Positions 26,470-37,564 of a DNA stretch of 64,000 nt are shown here, one piece after another. Position numbers and translations under genes: made by a program. The stretch is taken from NCBI RefSeq assembly GCF_900091625.1, contig NZ_FMIC01000002.1, forward strand, positions 7,068,001-7,132,000, in the 5' to 3' direction. The notes beneath the pieces were generated by a model. The model made no database searches, was not told where the DNA came from, and worked only from the letters and a program-made list of their open reading frames with translations. Numbering within the stretch: position 1 is the first letter of the stretch; the number at the start of each line of letters is the position of its first letter. The stretch is from Micromonospora peucetia. Its GTDB lineage: Bacteria; Actinomycetota; Actinomycetes; Mycobacteriales; Micromonosporaceae.

Positions 26470-27414
26470 TCACGGTTCGACGAGCACACGGTCCGACATC
26501 CCGCCGACGGTCGCCTCGAGGCCCGCACGCAACGGATACCGGCGCACCGAGGGGAACAGCTCGAGCAGTCGTGCGCAGTCCGCCTGCGAGTCCCGCACGT
26601 CGCCGGCGCGCGGCGGGCCGTGCTCCACGTCGAGGCGGCGGCCGAGCACCTCTTCCAGCTCCGCGATCAACTCCAGCAGCGAGACCCGCGCGCCGAAGGC
26701 GAGATTCACCACGTCCGGCGCGCAGACACGGCGCAGGACCGCGTCGACGATCACGTCCGTGACGCTGCCGACGTAGGTGAAGTCGCGGGACTGGGTGCCG
26801 TCGCCGTGCACCTGGAGCGGCCGGCCCTCCAGCGCCGCCGAGACGAACCTCGGCACCACGGCGGCGTACGCGTGGTTGGCGGCCTGGCGGGGCCCGTAGA
26901 CGTTGAAGAAGCGGAACGGCAGCACCCCGATGCCGTAACAGGAGGCGTACGCGAGCGTGTAGGCCTCGGTTGCCAGCTTGGAGACCGCGTACGGGCTCAC
27001 CGGCATCGGCCGCAGCGTCTCCTGACGTGGCAGGACCGGGTTGGCGCCGTAGACGGAGGACGACGAGGCGACAACGATGTGCGGGACCCCGTGGCGACGG
27101 ACCGCCTCCAGCACGCTCAGGGTGCCGGTGGCGTTGGCGTGGTGACTGCGCAGCGGGTCGTCGATGGAGCGGGGCACCGAGCCGAGGGCACCCAGGTGAA
27201 CGACGCTGGCCGCCCCGCTGACCGCCTCGTCGAGCAGGTCGGGGTCGAGGATCGTCCCGGTGAACAGCCGGACGGGCAGGTCGAGGAGGTTGTCCAACGA
27301 CCCGGTAGAGAGGTCGTCGACGGCCACGACCTCGGTGACCTGCGGCGCGTCGGCGAGGGCGCGTACCAGGTTGGAGCCGATGAAACCGGCGCCACCGGTA
27401 ACGACGATCTTCAA
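26470..27414 (-). CDS. NAD-dependent sugar epimerase/dehydratase (GalE-like SDR)
   Basis: This protein of 314 residues is an extended SDR. It has VTGGAGFIGSNL at residues 5-16, the catalytic Ser region VVASSSSVYGAN, and Tyr-x3-Lys in SPYAVSKLATE (about 143-150). GalE-like 4-epimerases and UDP-sugar decarboxylase relatives look alike, so the product, perhaps a UDP-hexose or hexuronate epimer, is not certain. The TTG at 27414 is decided by GAGGAGG 4 nt upstream; the frame further upstream is not homologous. It is the first gene of the leftward operon that includes the flippase. Confidence 0.8.
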   Translation of the reverse strand: MKIVVTGGAGFIGSNLVRALADAPQVTEVVAVDDLSTGSLDNLLDLPVRLFTGTILDPDLLDEAVSGAASVVHLGALGSVPRSIDDPLRSHHANATGTLSVLEAVRRHGVPHIVVASSSSVYGANPVLPRQETLRPMPVSPYAVSKLATEAYTLAYASCYGIGVLPFRFFNVYGPRQAANHAYAAVVPRFVSAALEGRPLQVHGDGTQSRDFTYVGSVTDVIVDAVLRRVCAPDVVNLAFGARVSLLELIAELEEVLGRRLDVEHGPPRAGDVRDSQADCARLLELFPSVRRYPLRAGLEATVGGMSDRVLVEP

Positions 27415-27657
27415 GGATCCTCCTCGTGGTCCCGGCCCGGCGCGCCACCTGCGCGCGGGCACGGGGCAGCGGGCCCCTTCGGACCCGCGCCCGTCTCTAC
27501 AAACGACCGGGCAGGCCGCCCGTCACGCGAAAAGGCACAGAAGGGACTCCGGGGCGGAAACAGCCGACGGGTGCACCGGCGGCCCCCGAGGGCCGCAGGC
27601 GCGGACGCACCTTGCGGTACGCCCGTGCGGGGCCCCTGGATGTGGTGAGCTGTAGGC

Positions 27658-28587
27658 ATGGACCGGAGCCGGCTCGGGCTGGTGCTGCATCCCACCCGGG
27701 ACGTCTCCGCGGTGGTCGACACCATCGTGAACTGGGCCGCCCGGCACCGGATCGCCCTGGCCGTACGCGCCGAGGACCGGCACCGGGTGCCGGCAACGGT
27801 CGAGCCGTTGCCGGTGGGCGAGGTGGCCGTCCGGTCGGACGCACTGATCGCCATCGGCGGGGACGGGACGATGCTCGGCGCGTTACGCGCGGCCGTCCAC
27901 GATCCGAAGCCGGTGCTCGGCGTACACGTGGGCAAGCTCGGCTTCCTGGTCGAGGTGGAGCCGCCGGAACTGCCGACGGCCCTGGACCGGCTGGTGGCGC
28001 ACGATTTCACGGTGGAGAGCCACAGCTGCCTGGTCTGCGATCTCTGCGGGGAGGATCTTGTCGCGTTCAACGACGTCGTGCTGATCCGCCAACCCGGTTC
28101 GGGCTTCGTCGACGCCTCGCTCGCGGTCGACGGGCAGCAGTACGGCTACTACCGCTGCGACGCGCTGGTGATCAGCACCCCGACCGGCTCTACCGCGTAC
28201 AGCTACGCCGCTGGCGGCCCGCTGGTCTCGCCAGCGGCCGACGTGGTGGTGGTGAGCCCGTCCGCACCGATGGCCGGTATCTCCCGCGCGGTGGTGCTCT
28301 CCCCCGACGAGACGATCCGGCTGGAGCTGCGTGAGGGCTCCGGGCCGATCGCCGTGGAGATGGACGGCCTGGTGATCCGGGACGCTTCGACCCAGGGAGC
28401 CATGCAGGTGCGCTACCGCCGCGACGCCGGCCTGGTCGTACGCCTGGACCCGCGCCGCTACCAGGAGCGCAACCAGCTCAAGCTGACTCTGCTGGACCTG
28501 CCACTGCTCCCCGAGCAGCTTCGCGAACTGCTTCCGGAGAGCCTGCGCGACCAGCTCAACCGTCGAGAGTTGCCCCCGCCCCGCTGA
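27658..28587 (+). CDS. nadK: NAD kinase
   Basis: This cytoplasmic protein of 309 residues phosphorylates NAD+ to NADP+. The GGDGT motif lies at 67-71 within IAIGGDGTML, followed by GVHVGKLGFL. The FNDVVL segment occupies the place of the usual NE/D motif, and STPTGSTAYSYAAGGPL forms the conserved glycine-rich region. The last 30 residues are a helical Leu/Glu-rich extension. It has no operon partner here. Actinomycetes often carry a second NAD kinase beside the one linked to recN, so this may be the extra copy. Confidence 0.88.
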   Translation: MDRSRLGLVLHPTRDVSAVVDTIVNWAARHRIALAVRAEDRHRVPATVEPLPVGEVAVRSDALIAIGGDGTMLGALRAAVHDPKPVLGVHVGKLGFLVEVEPPELPTALDRLVAHDFTVESHSCLVCDLCGEDLVAFNDVVLIRQPGSGFVDASLAVDGQQYGYYRCDALVISTPTGSTAYSYAAGGPLVSPAADVVVVSPSAPMAGISRAVVLSPDETIRLELREGSGPIAVEMDGLVIRDASTQGAMQVRYRRDAGLVVRLDPRRYQERNQLKLTLLDLPLLPEQLRELLPESLRDQLNRRELPPPR

Positions 28588-29082
28588 CCCGGACCCATGC
28601 CCCGCCCCGGTCCTTGGTGCCAGGTGTCAGGGGTCTTGGTGCCTAGTCTGGTGCCCTGGTGCCCTTCGTGCCCTGGTGCCCGGCTGCTTGGGCGTGCGGC
28701 GATTGCGGGACCAGCGTCCATGGGGCTGGTGCGACGCTGTCGAGCTGCCCCATGCATGCGACCGACCCGGGGCTATTTCCCTGCCCCAGCTATGGGGGCA
28801 GCTCGACAGTGCGCACACTAGCCCTCCAGGACCCTGGCACCGCACCACCGCACCAACGCCGATTCGCCCAACGACCCGGCACCGCGCATTTCGGCGCCAC
28901 GCGACCGAGACCACGAGACTCGGCACGCACGCACGACGCGGATGGCGTGCGGGGCGGGCTGGGCGGGCACCCCGCACCGCACGACCGCACCGCGCAGTTG
29001 CGCACCGCACGACCCCAGCACCCACCCACGCCGGGTCGGCTCCCGGACCGATGAGGTGGGTCGATGCGGGTGGCTCGGGCGT
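28588..29082. other. Repeat-rich intergenic region between convergent nadK and pgm
   Basis: No gene is supported in these 495 bp. From 28616 to 28690 there are scattered TGGTGCC units. The palindromic element at 28737-28809 follows, and then CACCGCAC-rich sequence (28843-28860 and 28970-29015). The small open frames in all six frames are out of step with each other and are rich in His/Pro/Thr from the repeats. Confidence 0.6.
28737..28809. repeat. Dispersed palindromic element, family 1, copy B
   Basis: CTGTCGAGCTGCCCC (28737-28751) and its exact complement (28795-28809) are 15-bp arms around 43 bp that contain further self-complementary C/G runs (CCCC at 28783, GGGG). It lies between convergent genes and could form a long hairpin on either strand. 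Confidence 0.75.
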
Positions 29083-30725
<1,643 letters not shown>

Positions 30726-30729
<4 letters not shown>

Positions 30730-31958
30730 GGTTCCACCTTCTGTCCCTTGCCGATCACCACGATGCCGTTGTCGGAGACTGTGTAGCGCTGCCGGTCCCG
30801 CTCCAGGTCGACGCCGATCTCGGCGCCCTCCGGCACGATCACGTTCTTGTCGAGGATGGCCCGGCGGACGACCGCGTGCCGGCCGATGTCGACCCCCTCC
30901 ATCAACACCGCGCCGTCCACGTGCGCCCAGGAGTGCACCTTGACCTTCGGCGCCACGACCGAGTTCTCCACCAGCCCGCCGGAGATCACCGCGCCGGGCG
31001 AGACCATCGAGGCGACCGCCCGGCCGACCCGCTCGCCCCACTGGTGGACGAACTTGGCCGGCGGGTACGGCGACAGCCCCGTGTAGATCGGCCAGTCGAA
31101 GTTGTAGAGGTTGAAGACCGGGTGAACGTTGATCAGTTCCATGTGGGCGTCGTAGTAGGAGTCGAGTGTCCCCACGTCGCGCCAGTAGCCGCGGTCCCGG
31201 TCGGTGCTGCCCGGCACCTCGTTGTCGCGGAAGTCGTAGACGTTGGCCTCGCCGCGCTCGACCAGCATCGGGATGATGCTGCCGCCCATGTCGTGCTTGC
31301 TGGACTTGTCCTCCGCGTCGCGCTCGACCGCCTCGCACAGCGCCTTCGTGCTGAACACGTAGTTGCCCATCGAGGCGTAGATCTCGTCGGGTGCGTCGGG
31401 CAGGCCGACCGCGTCGGTGGGCTTCTCGCGGAACGCCCGGATCCGCCGGCCGTCCTCGCCGACCTCGATCACGCCGAACTGGTCGGCCGTCGACAGCGGC
31501 TGCCGGATGCCGGCCACGGTCACGGCGGCGCCGGAGGCGATGTGGTCCTCCACCATCTGCCGGGGGTCCATCCGGTAGATGTGGTCGGCGCCGAAGACGA
31601 TCACGTGGTCGGGCTGCTCGTCATGGATGAGGTTGAAGCTCTGGTAGATCGCGTCGGCCGAGCCGGCGAACCACCACGGGCCGCGGCGCTGCTGCGCCGG
31701 CACCGGGGTGACGTAGTTGCCGAGCAGGGTCGACATCCGCCACGTCTTGGTGATGTGCCGGTCGAGCGAGTGCGACTTGTACTGGGTCAGCACGACGATC
31801 TTCAGATAGCCGGCGTTCGCCAGGTTGGACAGGACGAAGTCGACCATGCGGTACATCCCGCCGAACGGGACGGCCGGCTTGGCCCGGTCCGTGGTGAGCG
31901 GCATCAGGCGCTTGCCCTCTCCGCCGGCCAGGACGATCGCGAGCACCTTGGCAGCCAT
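30726..31958 (-). CDS. glgC: Glucose-1-phosphate adenylyltransferase
   Basis: This protein of 410 residues makes ADP-glucose from glucose-1-phosphate and ATP. The N-terminal nucleotide-binding motif [19 protein letters not shown] lies at about 11-29. The PADQF-like segment is present as [11 protein letters not shown], and the C-terminal left-handed helix region includes [20 protein letters not shown]. The start is supported by a TAGCGT hexamer exactly 6 nt before the ATG on the minus strand, which suggests a leaderless message. It is divergent from glgM with only 69 bp between start codons. Confidence 0.94.
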
Positions 31959-31964
31959 GTCCAG

Positions 31965-31970
31965 ACGCTA
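31965..31970 (-). promoter_or_regulatory. -10 hexamer TAGCGT of a probable leaderless glgC transcript
   Basis: TAGCGT, 6 nt and then ATG on the minus strand. It lies in the 69-bp gap shared with glgM, so the two promoters face away from each other and their -35 regions must interleave. Confidence 0.5.
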
Positions 31971-32014
31971 TCCATCCCCGTGGGAGTTCACCACTCGTAC
32001 GGGCACTTCTGCAC

Positions 32015-32020
32015 TAGGGT
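32015..32020 (+). promoter_or_regulatory. -10 hexamer TAGGGT of a probable leaderless glgM transcript
   Basis: TAGGGT is followed by 7 nt (GCGGGGG) and then the ATG of glgM. The G-run could be mistaken for a ribosome binding site but touches the start codon. Confidence 0.5.
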
Positions 32021-32027
32021 GCGGGGG

Positions 32028-33230
32028 ATGACGGCACCGGCACCCCTTCGCGTCGACCTGCTCACCCGGGAATATCCGCCGGAGGTGTACGGCGGGGCCG
32101 GGGTGCACGTCGAGTACCTGGCCCGTGAGCTGCGTCGGCTGGCCGACGTGCGGGTGCACTGCTTCGGCATGCCGCGCACCGAGGCGGGTGTCACCGCGTA
32201 CGCCGAGCCGGCGGGCCTGACCGGCGCGAACGCCGCGTTGCGGACGATGGGCGTGGACCTGGAGATGGCGGCGGCGTGCGCCGGCACCGACGTGGTGCAC
32301 AGCCACACCTGGTACGCCAACCTGGCCGGGCACACCGCGAAGCTGCTGCACGACGTGCCGCACGTGGTGACCGCGCACAGTCTGGAGCCGCTGCGGCCAT
32401 GGAAGGCCGAGCAGCTCGGCGGCGGGTACGCGCTCTCCTCCTGGTGCGAGCGCACGGCGTTCGAGGCCGCCGACGCGGTCATCGCGGTCAGCGAGGGGAT
32501 GCGGCGTGACGTGCTGACCGCCTACCCGGCGGTGCACCCCGACCGGGTCCGGGTGGTCCACAACGGCATCGACACGGCGCAGTACGCCCCGGACCACGGC
32601 ACGGACGTGCTGGAGCGGCTCGGCATCGACCCGGCCCGGCCCAGCGTGGTCTACGTGGGGCGGATCACCCGGCAGAAGGGCCTGCCCTACCTGCTGCGCG
32701 CGGCACGCGACCTGCCGGCGGACACCCAGCTCGTGCTGCTCGCCGGCGCACCGGACACCCAGGAGCTCGCCGCCGAGGTGGAGGGTCTCGTCGCCGAACT
32801 GCGGGCGAACCGGTCGGGCGTGGTGTGGGTGGCCGAGATGCTGCCCAAGCACGAGGTGATCCAGGTGCTCACGCACGCCACGGTCTTCGTCTGCCCTTCG
32901 GTCTACGAGCCGATGGGCATCGTCAACCTGGAGGCGATGGCCTGCGAGACGGCGGTGGTGGCCACGGCCACCGGCGGCATCCCGGAGGTGGTCGCCGACG
33001 GCGAGACCGGGCTGCTGGTCCCGATCGAGCAGGCCGGCGACGGCTCCGGCACCCCGCTGGACCCGGACCGCTTCGTGGCCGACCTGGCGGCGGCGATGAA
33101 CGAGATGCTGGCCGACCCGGTGAAGACCGCCGAGCGGGGCAGGGCCGGGCGTCGACGCGCGGTCGAGCACTTCTCCTGGGACGCCATCGCCGCCCGCACC
33201 CTCGACCTCTACCGCTCACTGTTGGGGTAA
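32028..33230 (+). CDS. glgM: GlgM-type glucosyltransferase (alpha-maltose-1-phosphate synthase)
   Basis: This 400-residue GT4 enzyme is the actinobacterial protein once called GlgA. It should join ADP-glucose to glucose-1-phosphate to give alpha-maltose-1-phosphate, the GlgE substrate. Visible motifs are REYPPEVYGGAGVHVEYL (about 12), the VHSHTWYANLAGH loop (about 88), VGRITRQKGLPYLL (about 211) and the E-x7-E segment VYEPMGIVNLEAMACE (about 296). The small size excludes the GT5 glycogen synthase. It is divergent from glgC-pgm, as in mycobacteria and streptomycetes. Confidence 0.9.
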   Translation: MTAPAPLRVDLLTREYPPEVYGGAGVHVEYLARELRRLADVRVHCFGMPRTEAGVTAYAEPAGLTGANAALRTMGVDLEMAAACAGTDVVHSHTWYANLAGHTAKLLHDVPHVVTAHSLEPLRPWKAEQLGGGYALSSWCERTAFEAADAVIAVSEGMRRDVLTAYPAVHPDRVRVVHNGIDTAQYAPDHGTDVLERLGIDPARPSVVYVGRITRQKGLPYLLRAARDLPADTQLVLLAGAPDTQELAAEVEGLVAELRANRSGVVWVAEMLPKHEVIQVLTHATVFVCPSVYEPMGIVNLEAMACETAVVATATGGIPEVVADGETGLLVPIEQAGDGSGTPLDPDRFVADLAAAMNEMLADPVKTAERGRAGRRRAVEHFSWDAIAARTLDLYRSLLG

Positions 33231-33271
33231 GGCAGCAAGGCCCGCTTGCCGACGGTCGGCAGAATGGCGGC

Positions 33272-33787
33272 ATGGGTTGGCGGAGAAAACGTGCACCAAT
33301 CCCCCCGCGCAGCCGTTGGCTGCCCGGGTACTGGCTGCGCCACCCCCTGTTCAGCCTCGTGGCTCTGCTGCTCGGAACCCCGGTGCTCCTGCTGCTCGAG
33401 ATCGACTCGGCATACCGCAGCCACCGGTTGAACACGTACGGCGTGCACGCCGAAGCGACGGTGCTGGAAGTGCATAGCCTTGAGCGGAACTCGTACGTGG
33501 TGGCCTCGTTCACCACCGCCGACGGCCACCACGTCGTCACGCAGATCACCGACTACTACTGGTCTCCCTGGCCCCGGGTGGGCGATGCGGCCACCGTGCT
33601 CTACGACCCCGCCTCGCCCGACGCGATCGTCCGCGACATACGCATCGGCGACGAGTCCCTCACAGCGTGGGTCTTCTTCGGCCTGGTAGTGACGCTGGTG
33701 TCGGGCGGTGGCGTGTCCCTGTGGCGCACCTGGTCAATGTGGCGGGAGAACGCCGAAGACTGGCGGTCCGGGCGCCACTTCGCCTGA
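33272..33787 (+). CDS. DUF3592-type membrane protein
   Basis: This protein of 171 residues has a membrane helix near residues 24-44, an extracytoplasmic beta-rich domain (about 50-125) and a second helix near 130-150. The layout and the segments ATVLEVH, DYYWSPWPRVGDAATVLYDP match DUF3592 proteins, whose function is unknown. The ATG at 33272 is chosen because CAGAAT, a possible -10, ends 6 nt upstream. It follows glgM by 41 nt but probably has its own start signal. Confidence 0.6.
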   Translation: MGWRRKRAPIPPRSRWLPGYWLRHPLFSLVALLLGTPVLLLLEIDSAYRSHRLNTYGVHAEATVLEVHSLERNSYVVASFTTADGHHVVTQITDYYWSPWPRVGDAATVLYDPASPDAIVRDIRIGDESLTAWVFFGLVVTLVSGGGVSLWRTWSMWRENAEDWRSGRHFA

Positions 33788-33801
33788 CGGCGACGCTGGT
33801 G

Positions 33802-34180
33802 TCAGGTGACTTGGAGGGTGGCGGCCAGCCGGGCCAGGCCGGCCGGGGCGGCGGTGGAGCGGGCCACGACGGCGACCAGGTCCCGTACCATCGGCCGGTC
33901 GGGCACCTCGCCGCGCGCGGTGCGCTCCCATCCAGCAGCGCCCGGCCCGCCCGCAGCATGTCGCCCGGCCGAAGCCCCCGCCACCGGCCGCGACGTCCCG
34001 GGCGGCCTCCGCGGCCCGGTCGAGCAATTCCCGAGTGCCGGGTTCATCGCCCCGGCCGGCGGCGAGGGCAGCTGGATCGAGGTGCACCAGGGCAAGGGCT
34101 CGTTCGTGGCGCCGGAAACCACCCACCTGAACGCCACCACTCCCACGTACTGGCCTTCTGCTTCCACATGCCAGGAAGCC
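33802..34180 (-). pseudogene. Frameshifted remnant of a helix-turn-helix-type regulator (C-terminal part)
   Basis: Two minus-strand frames together read like the C-terminal half of an actinomycete regulator: ERALALVHLDPAALAAGRG...TRELLDRAAEAARDV in one frame, then EVPDRPMVRDLVAVVARST...LARLAATLQVT and a stop at 33802-33804 in another. The frame changes between about 33920 and 34000, and the N-terminal DNA-binding part is missing. A palindromic element (34181-34236) lies exactly where the remnant fades out. The family is a guess from the style of the residues, while the broken frame is visible directly. Confidence 0.45.
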
Positions 34181-34236
34181 CCTAGATCTTGGCAGGAAAA
34201 GGCCCCTATAAGGGCATATTCTTACCAAGATCTAGG
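34181..34236. repeat. Dispersed palindromic element, family 2, copy D
   Basis: CCTAGATCTTGG (34181-34192) and CCAAGATCTAGG (34225-34236) are perfect 12-bp arms. The inner sequence (AGGAAAAGGCCCC against GGGCATATTCTTA) continues the pairing imperfectly, so the whole 56 bp can fold into one hairpin. It shares arms and inner layout with the element at 39876-39935. It is much more A/T-rich than its surroundings. Confidence 0.75.
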
Positions 34237-34546
34237 ACGAGTCAGGAGGACAGCAGTTCGCCGACGTCCTCGGCAGGGGGACCCGCGCTTCGTTCATCGG
34301 TCACGGCAGGCGGGTGAGTCGTTGACGACATCAGCTCGACAGGGCCTCGGCAGGCAACACGGTCCACCGCCGGTCACCGGGACACAGTTCCCGGGCTCCG
34401 CTGCCAGATCCTGGTACGACGTGGGGGGCGCGCACCGCGCTGGCAACCCCGGAGACCTCGCAGCCGGGGCGGCCACGCCGTGCCAGCATCCGGCGAGACG
34501 GAGCAGCCAGGTCCGACCGGCTGCCAGCTGGCCGAAAGGAACCGAC
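34237..34546. other. Gap with a half copy of palindromic family 1
   Basis: No gene is visible. At 34326-34342 the 17 bases CGACATCAGCTCGACAG are the exact reverse complement of the left arm and first inner bases of copy A (8052-8068), with no matching partner nearby, so this looks like a decayed half element. AAAGGA at 34535-34540 is the ribosome binding site for the SDR gene. Confidence 0.55.
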
Positions 34547-35389
34547 ATGGGAACGTACGCGGTGACGGGTGCCGCCTCGGGCATGGGCAGGGCCGCGGCC
34601 GAACGGTTGCGCGGCGACGGGCACACCGTCATCGGCGTGGACCTACGGGACGTCGAGGTCATCGCCGACCTGTCCACGCCGGCGGGGCGCTCGGCGGCGG
34701 CGGCCGAGGTGCTGGAGCGCGCGGGCCGGCTCGACGGCGCCGTCTGCGCCGCAGGGCTCGGCGGCATCCCGGGACGCGACGGCATGGTGCAACAGGTCAA
34801 CTACTTCGGCGTCGTGGACCTGCTCGAAGCCTGGCGGCCGGCACTGGCCGCCGCAGGCAACAGCAAGGTCGTCGTGTTCGGGTCGAACTCCACCACCCTC
34901 ACCCCGATGGTGCCCGAAAGCGCAGTCCGGGCCCTACTCGACCGCAACCCCGCCAAGGCGCTACGCGTGGTCGGTCGCTTCCGCGGACGCTCGGCACCCT
35001 TCGCGTACGCCAGCTCGAAGATGGCGGTGACGCGGTGGGCGCGGCGCAGCGCGGTCTCGCCGCAGTGGGCCGGTGCCGGCATCCGGGTCAACGTCCTCGC
35101 CCCCGGCATCATCGCCACACCGCTGCTCGAGGAGCAGATCGCCCGCGGCGAGAAGGACGCCGTCGAGCAGCTGGCCGTACCGATCGGCGGACGCGGCAAA
35201 CCGAAGGACGTCGGCGACTGGGTGGCGTTCATGCTGTCGCCGGCCGCCGACTTCCTCTGCGGCTCGGTCATCTTCCTCGACGGCGGATCCGACGCCTACT
35301 TCCGCACCGACGACTGGCCCGCCTCCACCGGCCCGGCCGGGGTGATCCGCTACCTGCGGCGCGCGAAGGAATGGCGGGCCCGGCACTGA
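34547..35389 (+). CDS. Short-chain dehydrogenase/reductase (SDR)
   Basis: This protein of 280 residues has TGAASGMG at 6-13 for NAD(P) binding, a catalytic Ser in the FGSNSTT segment, and Tyr-x3-Lys as YASSK (about 153-157). The C-terminal part GGRGKPKDVGDWVAFMLSPAADFLCGSVIFLDGG is the classical SDR end. It resembles 3-alpha(or 20-beta)-hydroxysteroid-type dehydrogenases, but the substrate is not shown. The ATG follows AAAGGA by 6 nt. It stands alone, 81 nt before glgE. Confidence 0.85.
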   Translation: MGTYAVTGAASGMGRAAAERLRGDGHTVIGVDLRDVEVIADLSTPAGRSAAAAEVLERAGRLDGAVCAAGLGGIPGRDGMVQQVNYFGVVDLLEAWRPALAAAGNSKVVVFGSNSTTLTPMVPESAVRALLDRNPAKALRVVGRFRGRSAPFAYASSKMAVTRWARRSAVSPQWAGAGIRVNVLAPGIIATPLLEEQIARGEKDAVEQLAVPIGGRGKPKDVGDWVAFMLSPAADFLCGSVIFLDGGSDAYFRTDDWPASTGPAGVIRYLRRAKEWRARH

Positions 35390-35458
35390 CCCGGCTCCCG
35401 TCCGGCCGGCAGCGGAGCCGAAGGAGCGCGCAACCGAGCGCGAGACGATCTCGGGCAG

Positions 35459-35464
35459 TAGGTT
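35459..35464 (+). promoter_or_regulatory. -10 hexamer TAGGTT of a probable leaderless glgE transcript
   Basis: TAGGTT, then GGCGGG (6 nt), then the GTG of glgE. Confidence 0.5.
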
Positions 35465-35470
35465 GGCGGG

Positions 35471-37564
35471 GTGACTGGACGGTTCCCGATCGAAGACGTC
35501 TCCCCCGTCGTCTCCTGCGGTCGCTACCCGGCCAAGGCGGTGATCGACGAGCCGGTGCCGGTGTCGGCCCGGGCCTACCGGGAGGGGCACGACGCGCTCG
35601 GCTGCAACGTCGTCTGGCTCGGCCCCGACGGGCGGGCCCGGCCGTTCACCCGGATGCGCCCCGGCGAGCCCGGGCAGGACCGCTGGCACGCGATGATCCG
35701 CCCCGACGCCGTCGGCGAGTGGAGCTTCGCCGTCGAGGCGTTCCAGGACCCGTACCTGACGTGGCAGAACGCGGTGACCAAGAAGATCGCCGCAGGGCAG
35801 GGGCCGGCGGAACTGGCCAACGACCTGGCCGAGGGCGCCCGGGTGCTGACCGCCGCCGTGGAGCTGGTGCCGGCCGGTGACGCGGGGCGGGTCCGCGCGG
35901 CGGTGGCGGCGATGGGCGACACCGACCGGGAGCTGGCCCGGCGGGTCGCCCCGGCGCTGGAGTTGGCCGACCTGCTCTGGGCGCACCCGGTGCGGGAGCT
36001 GGTCACCACCGGCGACGAGCACCGGCTGTGGGTGGACCGCCCCCGGGCGCTCTTCTCCTCCTGGTACGAGTTCTTCCCCCGCTCGGAGGGGGCCGTCCCG
36101 GCCACCGCCGACGCGGCGGCCCGTTCCGGCACCTTCGCCACCGCCGCCGAGCGGCTGCCGGGCGTCGCGGCGATGGGCTTCGACGTGCTCTACCTGCCGC
36201 CGATCCACCCGATCGGCCGGGTCAACCGCAAGGGCCCCAACAACTCGCTGACCGCCGGCCCGGACGACGTCGGCTCGCCGTGGGCGATCGGCGCCGCCGA
36301 GGGCGGCCACGACACGATCCACCCCGACCTGGGTACGCCGGAGGACTTCCGGAACTTCGTCGCCGCCGCCGCCGAACAGGGCCTGGAGGTGGCGATGGAC
36401 CTGGCGTTGCAGTGCGCGCCGGACCACCCGTGGGTGGCGGAGCACCCGGAGTGGTTCACCGCCCGGGCCGACGGCAGCATCGCGTACGCGGAGAACCCGC
36501 CGAAGAAGTACCAGGACATCTACCCGGTGAACTTCGACAACGACCCGGAGGGCATCCGGGCCGAGGTGCTGCGGGTGGTGCTGCACTGGGTCGGCGAGGG
36601 CATCCGGATCTTCCGGGTGGACAACCCGCACACCAAGCCGTTCGACTTCTGGCACTGGCTGATCGCCGAGGTGAAGCAGGTCGACCCGGACGTGCTCTTC
36701 CTCGCCGAGGCGTTCACCCGACCGGCGATCATGCACGGGCTCGGCAAGGTCGGCTTCACCCAGTCGTACACCTATTTCACCTGGCGCACGACGGCGGCGG
36801 AGATGCGGGCGTACTGCGAGGAGCTGGTCGGGGCGGCCGACTACATGCGGCCGAACTTCTGGCCGAACACGCCGGACATCCTGCATGAGTCGTTGCAGCA
36901 CGGCGGCCCGCCGATGTTCAAGATCCGGGCGGTGCTGGCCGCGCTGCTCTCCCCCTCCTGGGGCATGTACGCCGGCTACGAACTCTTCGAGCACGTCGCC
37001 CGCCCCGGCGCGGAGGAATACCTCGACAACGAGAAGTTCGAGTTGCGCCCCCGGGACTGGGCCGACGCGCAGGCGCAGGGCCGCTCCCTCGCTCCGTTCG
37101 TCGCCATCCTCAACCGGGTACGCCGGGAGAACCCGGCCCTGCACCAGTTACGCAACCTGGTCTTCCACGAGATCGACAACTCGGCGCTGCTCTGCTGGTC
37201 CAAGCACGACCCGGACACCGGCAACACGGTTCTCGTGGTCTGCTCGTTCGACCCGCAGGGCGTGCAGTGGGGCAACACCACGCTGGACATGCCCGCCCTC
37301 GGTCTCGACTGGCACGACCGGTTCACGGTGCGCGACGAGCTGACCGGCGCCAGCTACGACTGGGGGCAGCGCAACGCCGTACGCCTCGACCCGTACCTGC
37401 AACCGGCGCACGTGCTGACCGTGCGGCGGCCCACTCCCGGCGCCGGCCCGGTGTCGGCGACGGTGGCTGCGGACCTGACCGTCGAGAACGTTCCCGACGA
37501 CCTCTCGGGCGGCACCGCCCCCACCGTTCCCGCCCAGGAGGACGACGCCCGATGGACCAGCTGA
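35471..37564 (+). CDS. glgE: Alpha-1,4-glucan:maltose-1-phosphate maltosyltransferase
   Basis: This GH13_3 enzyme of 697 residues extends alpha-1,4-glucans by two glucose units taken from maltose-1-phosphate. It shows the N-terminal beta domain (1-100), the inserted helical bundle (about 110-190), and the catalytic barrel with [16 protein letters not shown] (about 240). The nucleophile is Asp384 in [10 protein letters not shown], and the general acid is Glu413 in FLAEAFTRP, 29 residues later as in characterised GlgE. The C-terminal 40 residues are a Pro/Thr/Ala-rich extension. glgB overlaps its end by 13 nt. The GTG start has a -10-like hexamer 6 nt upstream. Confidence 0.94.
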   Translation: MTGRFPIEDVSPVVSCGRYPAKAVIDEPVPVSARAYREGHDALGCNVVWLGPDGRARPFTRMRPGEPGQDRWHAMIRPDAVGEWSFAVEAFQDPYLTWQNAVTKKIAAGQGPAELANDLAEGARVLTAAVELVPAGDAGRVRAAVAAMGDTDRELARRVAPALELADLLWAHPVRELVTTGDEHRLWVDRPRALFSSWYEFFPRSEGAVPATADAAARSGTFATAAERLPGVAAMGFDVLYLPPIHPIGRVNRKGPNNSLTAGPDDVGSPWAIGAAEGGHDTIHPDLGTPEDFRNFVAAAAEQGLEVAMDLALQCAPDHPWVAEHPEWFTARADGSIAYAENPPKKYQDIYPVNFDNDPEGIRAEVLRVVLHWVGEGIRIFRVDNPHTKPFDFWHWLIAEVKQVDPDVLFLAEAFTRPAIMHGLGKVGFTQSYTYFTWRTTAAEMRAYCEELVGAADYMRPNFWPNTPDILHESLQHGGPPMFKIRAVLAALLSPSWGMYAGYELFEHVARPGAEEYLDNEKFELRPRDWADAQAQGRSLAPFVAILNRVRRENPALHQLRNLVFHEIDNSALLCWSKHDPDTGNTVLVVCSFDPQGVQWGNTTLDMPALGLDWHDRFTVRDELTGASYDWGQRNAVRLDPYLQPAHVLTVRRPTPGAGPVSATVAADLTVENVPDDLSGGTAPTVPAQEDDARWTS

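Noticed and set aside
28842..29060. Small plus-strand frames between nadK and pgm
   Set aside because: The His/Pro/Thr-rich translations come from CACCGCAC repeats, with no start signal and no agreement between frames.
30876..32027. Plus-strand extension of glgM across glgC
   Set aside because: It is antisense to glgC, and GlgM homology starts at ATG 32028.
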